Shown here piece by piece: positions 23,805-35,299 of a DNA stretch of 64,000 nt (the first letter of the stretch is position 1; each line of letters starts with the position of its first letter). The position numbers and the translations under genes are program-made. Source of the DNA: Diphasiastrum complanatum (Eukaryota > Streptophyta > Lycopodiopsida > Lycopodiales > Lycopodiaceae). Location of the stretch: positions 830,217 through 894,216 of the forward strand of contig CM055108.1 in NCBI GenBank assembly GCA_029204225.1. Direction: 5' to 3'. The notes below the pieces were generated by a model. That model saw nothing but the letters and a program-made list of their open reading frames with translations, did not search any database and was not told the DNA's origin.

Positions 23805-24207
23805 TGTGTACAGGCGTGTGTGTAGCCTCCACATCTGTCACACAAGAGGTGATCCTTGATTCAGGAGCTACTTCACACTTTGTTACATCAAGACAATTAA
23901 TGTCTGATTTTTGAAGTACTGACCGATCAAGATTCATAGTACTTGGAGATGGATCAAAACACTGAGTGAATGGTATTGGTTCATTATGGCTCAATACAAA
24001 CGACAGAGACCAACAACTCGAAGATGTTCTCTTCTTACCTTACTGCAACAAGATTTGCTATCAGTAGCAAAGATAGCAGATGTTGGGATGCGTGTGACTT
24101 TTGCAGACAAAACATGTAATGTCGTTGAAGCTAGCACCAGTACGTTGATCGCACAAGGAAGACGCAAATGCAACCTGTATCGCATGCCGGCGTGCTACCC
24201 CCTTTAG
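23805..24207 (+). mobile_element. Ty1/copia protease fragment
   Basis: Plus-strand reading shows VILDSGATSHFVTS (aspartic protease), LGDGSKH, then DVLFLPYLQQDLLSVAKIAD in a second frame, ending CNLYRM, the start of GAG-pre-integrase. The pieces require frame changes. Nothing else of this element is recognised. Confidence 0.75.
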
Positions 24208-24444
24208 GTTCCAAGGGGAAAATATTTTCTACTCTAAAAAACATTGAACTGTCATAACTTTCTTACTATTGCTCGGATAAGCAAAGTTTCTATTATAGAT
24301 TTGCAAGGTTTGCCCATATTATGTTTGAGAAACAAGAATATGTTCCCCAAATTTTCACAAAAACTAAATTTTGCAGGTTACATTAACTATTTCATTTAAT
24401 AACACTTGTTTTGAACCAAACCACTTCCAATAAATGGCTTTACA
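24208..24444. other. AT-rich spacer, no gene seen
   Basis: Short interval between a copia fragment and the inverted-repeat cluster. Confidence 0.3.
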
Positions 24445-25175
24445 GGCTCACATCCTTGCAATCAAATTGTTAATTTGTTGAAAAATGAAGCATAAGCCTG
24501 TAACTCCATAATAGACAACCATGCAAACCTGTCAATCAACACCAACACTCAGCCAAATGATTAGAGTATCTTTGCCACTATGTTTGTCTTTTTCCATCAA
24601 TTTTACACAAAAACGGCTTCCAAAAAAGCAATAGACAACATTCGAAATACAAGAATCACTGCTAAAATGAACAAGAAATCTGAGAAAAAATTCAGCATAA
24701 CCAACAAAATAATCGTTGCTTCTATAAAGTGCCTACCGCAAAGTAATTGGCAACAATAGAACTCAAACAGAATTTCTTCCAAGAAATCTATTCGAAATGC
24801 TCAAAAAATCGAATCAAATGTGATCCTGGTAGTGCACTTACCACACAAACAATTGTATCGATGGGAAAAGGCAGACATAGTGGCAAAAATACTCTAATCA
24901 TTTGGCTGTGAGTGTTGATGTTGATTGACAGGTTTGCATGGCTGTCTATTATGGAGTTACAGGCTTATGCTTCATTTTCCAACAAACTAACAATTTGATT
25001 GCAGGGATGTGAGCATGTAACTCCATAATAGACAGCCATGCAAACCTGTCAATCAACACCACTACTCACAACCAAATGATTAGAATATTTTCGCCACTAT
25101 GTCTACCTTTTCAAAAACCAAATTGAATGTGATCCTAATAGTGCACTTACCACACAAACGATTGCACTTCAAGAA
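24445..25175. repeat. Inverted and direct repeat cluster (foldback-like)
   Basis: A segment of about 130 bp at about 24445-24573 recurs inverted at about 24891-25016. Part of it recurs again in the original orientation at 25018-25110, directly abutting the inverted copy. All contain TAACTCCATAATAGACA(A/G)CC and CCTGTCAATCAACACCA. A second short direct repeat (GTGATCCT..TAGTGCACTTACC) is at about 24820 and 25128. The arms would fold into long hairpins, so a foldback element, a rearranged repeat or a hairpin RNA source are possible. Confidence 0.75.
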
Positions 25176-25286
25176 AAATTTCCAACGGGAAGAAAATCCC
25201 AAAATTCCAACGCTTGTTCCACCGGAATCTCGAGAAAATGTCAAGATTTCCCACAGCACTTACAATGGCAAAATCCTGCTTAGAGT

Positions 25287-25299
25287 GGCTCTGATACCA
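25287..25299 (-). other. LTR retrotransposon primer-binding site
   Basis: The minus strand reads TGGTATCAGAGCC, exactly the initiator tRNA-Met type site. It is three bases after TTCA, a plausible LTR end, with the LTR extending to the right from 25303. The element internal region would lie to the left, where only the repeat cluster is seen. Confidence 0.7.
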
Positions 25300-25302
25300 A
25301 TA

Positions 25303-25806
25303 TGAAGTCCTACACTACAGGGTACTAGTCTAAGCATACCATCAAATCAATAACACAAGGGAACGGGTGGTGGATAAACCAACCCAACCAAACCTACATT
25401 GAATGGATCTAGCCCCCAAGCTATGGATCAATCAAAGTCATGGAAAGAGGCATCACACTAGCAACATGTAGCTACCAATCACAGAATCAAGCATACACTA
25501 GTGAGAGCCCAATAGGTATACTTATACCCTCCAAGGCCCATGCACCACTAGTAGTGCATTGTGACACCTTAGTGGACACCTCTATAGCCTATCTGGGCCA
25601 TGTCATCCAGTTCCCTAATGACTCACTGATAGACCCATAGCAACTCCACCACCATGTGTTTAGGCCTACAACCATTAATTATGACCATGTACACATAAGG
25701 GCCCCAATTCCCTTATAGTCACAATTAACTTACGGGTTGTTGGTCTACCAGTCCCTAGCATGGATGCGCTACTTGAGACCAGTCATGGGCATGACAGGAG
25801 GAAGCC
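25303..25806 (-). repeat. Probable LTR of a minus-strand retroelement
   Basis: Inferred from the adjacent primer-binding site. The minus-strand LTR would end GGACTTCA at 25303. The outer end is not fixed; CATGACA near 25797 is one possibility. No second copy was found, so the extent is tentative. Confidence 0.35.
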
Positions 25807-26902
25807 ATGTTCTCAAAAGAAAAGTTCAAGGGCAAGGGCAAAAGCAAGTGGTCTAAAGGGCAAGATCAAGGCGAGCCTTCTATTTTTGTTGGCAAGAAGA
25901 AAGATATATCTGAGCTAAAATGTTTTTATTGTGGAGTCAAAGGACATTTTTCTAGTGATTGCTTCAAGAAGAAAAATGATCAAGGTGAGAAGCAAAACAA
26001 TCTAACTCTTAATGAAGATGATGTTGACGAACAAATTTCAAATGATGCTTTTGTTATGTCATCATGCTTGTTGGCTAATCATGGAGATATTGATCCTTGG
26101 TGGATTGATAATGGAGCTACATCACATATGACGTTGCATGGGGAGTATTATTCATCATTGATGGCATTTGAAGTGACAATAATCTGATCTACATGACCAA
26201 TGATAGTGAGCGTGCAATAAAAGGGATTGGCACAATTTCTACCAATAGGAATGTAAATTTGAAGGATGTTCTGTTCATTCCATCAAACACTAAAAATCTT
26301 CTTAGTGTTAGTCAAAATTTTGACAAGAATTTCAAGGTGGAGTTTGATGGTTATGTTTGTTTGATTAAGAAAGAAGGTGGGTTGATTGCAAAAGAGAAGA
26401 GACAAGGTAAATTAAGTTGGATGTATGGCAAAGGAGCAATTGTCAATGCAAGAGGTATGACACAAGAGATTGAGGCATCTCAGCTTCAAGTCATTGCAGG
26501 TGATGGCAAAGAGGCAAGTTGTTTTTGGTCTTCCCAAATCTTTAACTAGCATGAATCATGTTTGTGAGCAATGTATTTATTAAAGTCACATAGGTTACCT
26601 TACAAGAGATCTACATCAAGATCAAGAAAGCTTTTTTAACTTTTGCATTCAGATATTCACGGAGTTAGTACAATTAGCAATGGTGGTGCTAAAATGTATG
26701 TGACATTTATTGATGATTTTAGTAGATTTTGTTGGGTGTATATACTAAAGAGCAAGGATGAGATGTTTGATGTCTTTGTAAAGTTCAAGATTGCAAGGGA
26801 GGTCCAATTTTCAACCAAGATCAAGTGCTTGAGGAGTGACAATGGTGGTGAGTACATTTCTACCAAGTTCAAAGCATTTTGTGATGCAAATGGGATCAAG
26901 AG
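25807..26902 (+). mobile_element. Ty1/copia gag-protease-integrase fragment
   Basis: Plus-strand frames give basic gag C-terminus KFKGKGKSKWSKGQ, zinc knuckle CFYCGVKGHFSSDC, protease WWIDNGATSHMT (DNG in place of the usual DSG), VNLKDVLFIPSNTKNLLSV, then a damaged GAG-pre-integrase. Integrase follows with LMHSDIHGV, VTFIDDFSRFCWVYILKS and LRSDNGGEYISTKFK. The frame is broken near 26186 and 26550. At 26902 it is interrupted by the TGTTGG LTR, so the catalytic Glu region and RT are missing. Confidence 0.88.
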
Positions 26903-27531
26903 TGTTGGCTGATTTTGACAAATCCCCAAGATACTTGGACAGAGCAACTCAAGAGCACTTCTCACCTTAGACCGAGGAGGTCTCTGAGAAGACGAGACTA
27001 ACGAAGACTGAGAGCCAAGTATGAGAGCCGAGAAATGCTAGTTAGGAATGACAAGCAAGAACTATGTACGCCTCATGGTGAATCCCAAAAGATGGAATGA
27101 TCATGTAGGAACTAGTATTTCTAGGCTAATGTAATAAATGCAAGTAGACCTCTCTTAAAGAAAGTAGAGTGAGCCACTTTTTGATGGTGACCTATAGTGG
27201 AGAGCATTATTCCACTTGTAATTTGTGAAATGTGAAAATTCCACTAGGATGCCACCTAAGGAGCTCTCTTGCTTATTTAAGAGACTCCCTCTTTGTGAAG
27301 AGGAGCTTTTTGTGTATAGTATCTACTCCATGCTGAAATGAGAAGAGCCTTCACAAATTTGGTGCATCCATTGAGCTCCTTGATCATGCTTGTTTCTTGA
27401 GTGATGCATTCATGATCTTGCCCTTCCCTCCTTTGTGTGTGGTTGTGGATTGTAGAGTGGATTAGATTTGCTGCTTTCTTAGAGTGGAGTAGTTTTCTTT
27501 TCTTGTTTGTGGATTAATGTAGGAACCAACA
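26903..27531 (+). repeat. LTR of the TGTTGG family
   Basis: Starts TGTTGGCTGATTTTG exactly where the copia integrase stops. The first 360 bp match 9375-9040 on the minus strand. CTTATTTAAGAGACTCC near 27275 looks like a TATA box and start region. An end at CCAACA (27526-27531) would mirror TGTTGG, but the flanking 5-mers do not match, so the right boundary is uncertain; another CCAACA lies at 27582-27587. Confidence 0.55.
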
Positions 27532-28181
27532 TTCAAGTAAACTAAATGGGGTAGAAATGTGGTATAAATCTTGTATATCCTCCAACATTCTAGTTCTTGA
27601 CGTTCTTGGGATGTCCAAGAATCAAAAGACTGGTTGGTTTCTTGATTCTTGGACTTCTAAAATGCTGTAGATTAATTCTTGTTTCAGCTTTGTGGATTAA
27701 TCCAAGTGTAGCTTAGTTTTAGTAATGTGTAAGATTTGATTCGGTTCGTTTTTAGAGTAGGTAGCTGTAGAAACTATTGAATGTTCATTTGGGCTGCATG
27801 CTGTTCTGTAAATGAACGTTCATGGCTTGCATCTCTATTAGAATGTGAGTGCTTTCAAGAGAGATCGACCCTCAGTGTCCTCTGACAGGCAGGACCATAC
27901 TACAAAGATATTCAGTCCGTTTCTGCCAAGCCTGGCATTGTAATATCAAGCACACATCTAATGAATGCCCACGAAGCCTGATAACAGGCGGAATCAACCC
28001 AAAACAGTCCTGTATGCAAGAAGTAAGAACCGGAACAGTAAACAGATCCTCCCAAGCAAAGGATCTGTTAACAAAAAGGGAGAGACACCCTTTGAAATGT
28101 TATTTGGTAGGAGGTAGAGTATCAAGTTTTTCAAAACTTTTGGATGCATTTGCTATATTAACATTTTTCTTGATGATAGAA
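27532..28181. other. Interval with a short hairpin and an unidentified frame
   Basis: A perfect 13-bp inverted repeat, GTCCAAGAATCAA, has arms at 27613-27625 and 27642-27654. The plus-strand frame at 27849-28211 has FCQAWHCNIKHTSNECP, which distantly resembles a Cys/His knuckle, but nothing else supports a protein. It could be retroelement interior. Confidence 0.3.
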
Positions 28182-28660
28182 CTGTTGGGGGTATTCTCGT
28201 CGTGCTTGTAAATAAATAAAATGTCAAAAATAGTAGAAATAAGATGTGAGGGTCATGGCATCCAAGAAGCCCATGGCCTAATGAGCACTTGTAAATAATT
28301 TTTTTGGAATAAACTAGACTTTGGGCCATGTAATTAAAAATAATATTAGAGGCCAAAGTCTAAGTTAAGTTTAAGTTACTAAGTTTTTTTAGTTAGTCAA
28401 AAGTCAAATGGTGGTAGGTGGGGCTTCTTCCTACACCATAGATTAGTTTGTGTTTCTTGTGGATGGTGTGGATTTCAATCCCATCCTTTGCAAGTAACCA
28501 ATAGGAAGCAAGGGGCAAGGGGCATCCCAAAGATAAAAAGGCACCATTTGTAACCAATTTCCCTGGTTAATGAGAAGGAGAAAACTCTTCCATTTTGGAG
28601 AGCAAGCATTCTCATTTGCTATTCACTCTTGCTAATGCTATTGTGTTGTTTTTCCTCTTG
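28182..28660 (+). repeat. LTR-like segment
   Basis: Begins TGTTGGGGGTATTC. It contains an AT-rich block with poly(A)-like AATAAAATG, and ends in the CTTGCTAATGCTATTGTG style common in copia LTRs. There is no second copy, PBS or target duplication, so this is a resemblance only. Confidence 0.25.
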
Positions 28661-28751
28661 GTCTCTATTTTTCATTGTTCTTATTTTCACTAGTTAAAGC
28701 TTTTCCATTAGCATGCATAATGAGCAAATGAGCTAACCTCCATCGACTCAC

Positions 28752-28808
<57 letters not shown>

Positions 28809-28841
28809 CATTTTATCCATCCCTATCTCTCCCTCTCTCTT
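28752..28841. repeat. (TC)n microsatellite
   Basis: About 55 bp of TC repeats with a shorter imperfect TC run after a break of about 20 bp. Confidence 0.9.
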
Positions 28842-30157
28842 TTCACTCTCAATCATGGTGTATGGATGTGCTTAGTGTTAGGATAAAGTAGAAAGCATCT
28901 AAATCTAGCAACTTGGCCCATCCCACTGTCTTCAGAATATCAATTTACATCAGTGATGAAGTTTGTGAGAGTTTTTATCAGTACAAGATATTGGTGAAGA
29001 TCAGAACAAAAAAGTGTTTCTGAACCCTCGCAAACAGAGAAATTTTCATTTCCTGCAAAAGTTAATCTTCACAGACTTTTTCAAAGTTAGATCCATATCA
29101 GATATCGCTCCAGAAAAGCCTACGAGAGTTACTTCCCATTATTTTTAAAAAAATCAAGGTTTTTGACTGAAAAACAATGAAAGAACCTTCGCATAGCCAA
29201 CCCTCGCACGAGTAACCTTCACATATAGGATCAATACTTGGATCTGTGCACCAGATCTAGCTACTGTAAAAATCTCAGACCAATCAAAGTAAGGATCAAG
29301 AAGTTATCAAGGAAAAACCACCGTAAGAGGCCTAAATTCACACTATCGGCCAACCAAACTGATCAGATCCCTTACTATCCAGGATATGGGTCCCGGGAGC
29401 CGTCTCGGTGGGCAGAATCAACTTGGTTCCTGGACATGGGTCCCAGGAGCTGACTAGGCCATGACTCGAGCTCCAGAGCTAGCTCATGACTTGTGACTAC
29501 TTGACTTGCTCACCACAAGTCAGAGGCTCAGTTCTTGACTTCCTAACTTGCTCTGGGACTTAGAGAGTGTCACCCCTAAGAGTCTTACACTTACAGGTCA
29601 CACTGGGTGCACCTGAGTCAACTTTACAACAAGGCACCATGGCTAGCTATAGCAATATCAACATTTCAATCGCACTTTTCTTACTAAAAAAATAATAAAA
29701 ATCATCACAAAAACTTTAGGTTAGATTCAAATAAGCTGTAAAAATTGAATATTATTCCGATTTATAACGTCAAATAATCGACTAACACTGGGGATCCCAG
29801 AGTTACAGAGTGAATGCTCCATCAATGTCCAGGTTCGATGAATGTTTCCATGGTTCTTTAACTTTTATAGTCAAATGTTTTACGTCAAAGAATCGGCTAA
29901 CACTTGAAGCGAAGGAATCTTATCATGTCTCATCTTTTCATGTGAAATCACAAGAAGCTGGTATTTAGGAATTTCAGATCTACAAGCCCAGATTCCGTCT
30001 TATGGAATATGCTTGTATCAAGTTTTTAGTCCTCATATTTTGAAGTTAAGGTATTGGACAGGCAAAAGGTGAAAGTTGTATCGAAAGAGATCTAAGCTTT
30101 TGGCGCAGGTAACGAAGTTTATTATTATCTATTCCAGCTTTAAATGTCTGTATTCAA
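28842..30157. other. Gene-free interval upstream of NQR
   Basis: No convincing coding region or element. Around 29385-29450 the motif GGTCCCGGGAGC and variants (GGTTCCTGGACATGGGTCCCAGGAGC) recur. Low coding character throughout. Confidence 0.4.
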
Positions 30158-30263
30158 TTGATTCAATGGTATTATGTCACAAACGCATCACGATGATGAT
30201 GCTGAAGTTGTTGATTCAATGGTATTATGTCACAAACTCATCACGATCTTGATGCTGAAGTTG
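30158..30263. repeat. Two-copy 53-bp tandem duplication upstream of NQR
   Basis: The unit beginning TTGATTCAATGGTATTATGT occurs at 30158-30210 and 30211-30263 with about three differences. Confidence 0.9.
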
Positions 30264-30656
30264 TTGGATTAACGAAAAAACAAAAAACAAAGACCATCAT
30301 CATCGCAATCAGCAATGGATTAAACATTTGCCTATACAAGTTAAGAGCTAAGAAGAATCATCAAAACATTCATTGAACGTGGACGTAGATCGAGCATTCA
30401 TCGAACGTGGTCAAAATAAGGATGGATGAAGGAAGGGGGAGGATGTGAATGAGCAGAGCAAGTGATGTTTGTGCGGATCGGGAGATTCGGCACTGATTCC
30501 TGTACAGGAATTTTTGCAAATTGCAAACTCACTCACTCACTCAGACTCACTCTTCGTAAATCCCGTTTTCTTCTAATTAATCATTGTTCTTGAATTAAGT
30601 TCTCAGTTGAAAGAAGCGAGAGCTATTTATCATCTTTTGCAATTCTCGTTCTTCTT

Positions 30657-30830
30657 TACGATTCTTGTTGAAGTAAGTGCTCAGGTGTTGCTTGAATATA
30701 ATCTTCGCAAATTCCATTGTTTTTTACGATTCTTGATAATATGAGTGCTTAGGTTTTGCTTGGAGTTTTTAATCCCGTTGTTTTGTACGATTCTTGTTAA
30801 TACGTTCTCAGAATTTGCTTGAAGAAGCGA
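30657..30830 (+). promoter_or_regulatory. Diverged tandem units in the probable NQR leader
   Basis: Three diverged units of about 65 bp each carry TACGATTCTTG(T/A)T and GCTCAG(G/A)-TTGCTTG. They lie 90-260 bp before the NQR start codon, so they probably fall in the promoter or 5-prime untranslated region. No function can be read from them. Confidence 0.4.
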
Positions 30831-30915
30831 GTGCTGTATCAATATTTATATCTCATTCAGCAATATTGTTCGTGATTGTAAAGAAGACGAAAGTAACAGG
30901 AAAGCCGTGTTAAAC

Positions 30916-32110
30916 ATGTCGAATTCGAGTGGTTCTGTCAAGATAGTAGCAATCTCAGGATCTTTGAGAAAAGCATCTATCAACTCAGGGCTTGTGCGCG
31001 CAGGTTAATTCCAGTTGCATTTATCTGTCAATATTTCTTTCGTTGTATCAAACATATTGTGGATTTGCCATTTACCTGTGAATGTTTTGTTTGGAACAAA
31101 TTTATTGTGAAATATTCCAGCTTTTTTTGCCTGATGCTGTTTCTTTATCGGTTAAAAAAGTCTTGAGATCAGAATTGTAGAGTGTCTCACAAGCGTGACT
31201 AAATTTGCCCTGGCAGCTGTTGAATTAGCAAATGAGATCCCTGGCTTGGAGGTCGACGCAGTATATATAGGCGATTTGCCTTTTCTGAACACAGATCTGG
31301 AGGTCAATGGGAAATATCCGGACGCAGTGGAGGCCGTAAGGTCGAGAGTTTCTCAAGCTGACGGAGTACTATTTGCCTCTCCGGAATATAATTATTCCGT
31401 TTCTGGTAGGCTGTCATATTAGAAACTTCCCAGTTAAAATGCAACGCTTTAGGCTCATTTAGTAAGCCAAGAAATTTCACCGCAGAAAATAATGAAAGAC
31501 GACAAAGATTCAAGTAAGTCTTTCAGGAGAGAGTCAATATCGATGAAACACAGCAAGTAGTTAATAATGAAACACATTGAAGATTCAAGAAATGAGACAG
31601 CAACGAGTCGATAATGAAAGACAGAAAAGAGGTTCAACTGACAAAAATGCCAAAGGGTATCATCAATACAAATGCTATCAACAAAAAGCAATGCTGGATT
31701 CTATGTATGATCTCAAAAAATTATTTGAAATTTATTGATGACCTACCTTCTTTCTAATTTTAAAAACTCTTCAGTATCGCGCTACTAACCTGCGGTTTTT
31801 TGCAGGTCTACTGAAAACTGCTATAGACTGGGTAGGCAGACCTCCAAATGTATGGGCTGGCAAGCCAGCAGCAGTTGTGAGTGCAGGTGGAGGATTTGGA
31901 GGTGGAAGGTCAGGGTATCACCTCCGCCAATCCGGGGTATTCCTAGATCTGCATTTTCTGAACAAGCCGGAGTTATTTGTGAGAGCTTTTGAGCCACCTG
32001 CAAAGTTCGATGCGGGTGGAAACCTCATCGATGCTGCCACAAGGGAAAGATTGAAGGAAGTGCTGATTGCATTGCAAGCTTGGACCAAAAAAATCAAATA
32101 CGGCGCCTAG
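30916..32110 (+). CDS. NQR: NADPH:quinone oxidoreductase (FMN-dependent, plant NQR type)
   Basis: Three exons: 30916-31003, 31217-31405 and 31806-32110, all GT-AG with consistent phase, giving 193 residues, the usual size of plant NQR. The flavodoxin-like fold shows the FMN phosphate loop SGSLR at residues 14-18, LPFLNTDLEVNG (51-61), SPEYNYS (84-90) and the glycine-rich GGGFGGGR (120-127) followed by YHLRQSGVFLDLHFLNKPE. The family uses NAD(P)H to reduce quinones by two electrons, avoiding semiquinone radicals, in the cytosol or at the plasma membrane. There is no signal peptide. The start ATG precedes a short nonconserved Ser-rich leader, as in homologues. No lesion is present, unlike the surrounding elements. 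Assignment comes from remembered similarity to Arabidopsis NQR. Confidence 0.94.
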
Positions 32111-33439
32111 ATGGTTATAAACTTCTAAATTGAACGTCTCTGTTGGTAGTTCTCATTAATTAGTTTCAAATGCAGTTTGATCTAAAACGGCATTCTTTTT
32201 GCATCGATTGGTGACTAGCGATAAGGCCATTAAGTTCGAATGCATTTGAAGCCGGTAAGAAGCTGTAATTCGCTTCCTTGTGTGAAGTAGAAGAAAATAG
32301 ACATTGTTGAATGCTGAACCCTTTTTTCAAAATTACGTATAATAGTGGAAAACCCTGACCCCAGTACTCTCCCCCATTTGTGAGGGCCCGAGGCAAGGCC
32401 GGTAGTTCACAAATCGGGGAAAGTCCTAAGACCCTAGACTTGCCACGGCGTAAAATTGTTCACATCCTTGAATTTATCTTAGAAATTTACTTTTTGTTGC
32501 GGAATGTGCATTGTTGAACGTTGATTGTTTTCATTGTCGGTAGGATATACCTTACAATTGGCCGTGTAAAGCACTGGGATCAACAAGCAGGATATTGTGA
32601 ATCATAAAGTCCTGTTAAATGCACACGGAAATTCACATAAAATTTTTACATTATGCTCTAGAGCTCCAAATCAAGCTTCCGGAATTCACCCACAAAATTT
32701 AAATTGTTACTTAGTTGAAGCGAATAGATTTAAGAACTGGACATTAAGAAGAGAAACGTGTAGTTCGTTTATTTCTTGTTCTGGTTTGCAGAGTGTCAGG
32801 ATAGACATAGAGTTGACGTTATTGCAACCTTTGACATGACTGAAGAAGTTCAACTTTACCTAGCTTAGTTTAATGAGAACACAAACTTATGGTTTTCTAT
32901 TCGTCAAAAGTGAAAATCTTTTTAGCATGAAGAGGATGTGCCGTATGCCTTAAACAGACTGAAATTGTTAGTGTCGGATTCGGTCTTCATAGTTTTGACA
33001 GCATCATACTTCTGTTTCTATAATTGAGCAAAACTGTCTTTCGTAACAAGTAGGATGAGCACCGACGTATGAACTTATTGTAAAGATTGCTACCTCATAT
33101 TTCTAAGATATTTAGTTTAGTGTTTTCTCAGGAGTCCCAATTGAAGATTAGCATGACAAAGTTGCCGTCATTTTTCAGTGCGCGTTTGTTTTTGCCACAT
33201 AAAAGCTTTTTTCTCTGTTTACTTATTTGCAACAAGATCTAATGTTAAATCCATCAGACAGGTGATTAATCTGGATGGCCCTCTTGTAGCCAACTTTAGG
33301 TGATATTAATGTTACAAATTTGTTATCTTGTTACCCGTTGTCACAACAAAATACATTACTCATTTTATACAATACAAAATGCTTCACAATGTTACCTAAC
33401 ACTATCTTGCATACAATCTTTATAAGCTATCTTCATTGT
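32111..33439. other. Downstream region of NQR
   Basis: Contains the NQR 3-prime untranslated region. At 32371-32419 a GC-rich imperfect hairpin (CCCCCATTTGTGA with TCACAAATCGGGG) occurs. The frame at 32597-32839 has no recognisable feature. Confidence 0.4.
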
Positions 33440-33725
33440 TGATCTTTATTTGAAGCCTTTGTAACTACTTATCGGGATGAATGTAACTAACTTAGTTAAC
33501 ATATTCACCACTACACTAATGGAATCATTTTGTATTTGGGTCGTGGAAAGTCCAACTACAAGATTCATAGATTTGTTCTCTCATCTTTGAAAAATGATAT
33601 AATCAATCTTAAAGCGTCCAGCTTTAGCTAGTTGAAAGGGTTTACATTTAAGCACGTAGGACGTTACAAATGACTTCAATGTTGGCCAATAAGTTTTAGA
33701 TTATCATTCCTTGGTACACAAAATT
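33440..33725 (-). mobile_element. Gypsy integrase fragment (distal part of the split gypsy)
   Basis: The minus strand reads VGLSTTQIQNDSISVVVNML then TKLVTFIPISSYKGF, matching the gypsy integrase block usually written LGLPRTQxGxDSIxVVVDRLTK. Stops are frequent. Strand and order fit the gypsy at 35300-38030, with the plus-strand chimeric segment lying between. Confidence 0.6.
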
Positions 33726-33774
33726 TTCCACTATGAAATAATAAGGTGTTTCAAATGATTTTTTATTTCACAAT

Positions 33775-34005
33775 CTCTTTATCCTTCTTAGTTAATTCAC
33801 CCCATGAGGTGTGGACAGGCTTTAAGCCTTCTGTGAAGAACCTAAGAGTGTTCGGATGCGTTGACTACGTGCAGATCCTCAAAGACACAAGGAAGAAATT
33901 TGACTTCCAAGGTCTCAAGACCATCCTGATTGGATATACTTCATCTGATAATACATATAAGTTGTATCATTCCGATATGCAGCAAGTCTTGTACAACCAA
34001 GGTTA
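33775..34005 (+). mobile_element. Copia integrase C-terminal fragment
   Basis: The frame has SPHEVWTGFKPSVKNLRVFGCVDY and KTILIGYTSSDNTYKLY, the standard copia integrase end. The same family appears on the minus strand at the window end (63700-64000). It passes abruptly into gypsy RT sequence near 34005. Confidence 0.8.
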
Positions 34006-35297
34006 TTGTGGAATTGCCACCGCCAACAAAATTCGTGGAGAATGTGTTTATGGGTCATGCGAACTATTATCGAAGTTTTATTATCCTCTTTGCTGATCTT
34101 GCAAGACCTATATACAAACTGACTATTGTTCCTATTAGGACAGTAGAGGTGTTAGAAGCCTTTGAAAAATTAAAAAAAGCATTAGCCTCAGCACCGATAC
34201 TGCGTTCTCCAGATTGGACGATTGAATTTCATGTTCACACTGATGCCTCGAAATGTGCAATTGGATTAGTTTTGACGCAACCAGGTGAATATAAGGAGGA
34301 CTATCCAATACGATTTGCAAGCAGACAGCTTACAGATCCAGAAAAGAACTATTCAACAACAAAACGCGAAGCGTTAGCCATGATTTTTTATGTACGAAAA
34401 TTTCGTCATTACCTCATGGAAACGCACTTTGTATTTTATATCGATCATCAGCCGTTATTTTACTTGGTAAACAAGACGTACAATAGTGGGCATATTGCAA
34501 GATGGCTATTGTTATTGATTGAATTTGACTTTCGAATTGTGGTTCGTAAGGGAAAGCAACATTATCTAGCCGGCCACGTTTTGTGAATTGAATCCACACC
34601 AGTTAATACTAAAGTGGATGATGAATTACTAGATGTTGCATTATTCTATGTAGAGGCAGTACCTGAGTGGGCAGCCGATATTGTTAAAGGACAACCGATT
34701 GACTGTTTGACAAAAGTACAGAAGAGTCAATTGATTCATAAGGCTCAACCTTATCAATTGATTGCAGGTCAATTGTATCGTCGTGGATCAGACAATATTC
34801 TACGTAGATGTGTTTTACCGCATGAAATATAAGATTTAATCATGTTTTCACATAATGGCATGGGCGGAGGACACTTCTCTACAGATATTACTACTCGCAA
34901 ACTTTTGCAATCAGGTTGTCGGTGGCCTACGCTTCATAAGGACACAAAAAATTATATTCAGACATGTGATGTTTGCCAGCGAGCACGACGGCCTACTAGA
35001 CAGAACTATGAACCCTTACATCCGATTTTATCGCAAGTGCCATTTGAAAAATGGGGACTGGATTATGTTGGTCCTATTTATCCTGCCGCGCGAGGATCTC
35101 AGGCCCGATACATTGTCGTAACAACTGATTATATGACTAAGTGGGTTGAAGCCAAAGCTGTCAAAGTTGTTGATGCAAAATCTACGGCCAAGTTTCTCTA
35201 TGAAAATATTATTATCAGGTTTGGATGTCCGATCGAGATTGTCAGTGACTGGGGTACACGCTTTGTTAATCAAATTTTCATATTTTCCTTTCATTGA
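34006..35297 (+). mobile_element. Gypsy RT end, RNase H and integrase fragment
   Basis: The plus strand shows the RT thumb (ELPPPTKFVENVFMGHANYY), then RNase H with FHVHTDASKCAIGLVL, RQLTDPEKNYSTTKREALAM and FYIDHQPLFYLV. One stop separates it from a linker, then the integrase zinc finger (GGGHFSTDITTRKLLQ, TCDVCQRARRPT) and core (PFEKWGLDYVGPI, ARYIVVTTDYMTKWVEAKAV, IVSDWGTRF). The core is cut just after the second Asp at about 35280. Only one or two lesions are visible, so this is younger than its neighbours. Confidence 0.88.
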
Positions 35298-35299
35298 AA

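Noticed and set aside
24445-25175. CRISPR-like or satellite array
   Set aside because: There are only three related segments, one inverted, with unequal spacing, in plant DNA.
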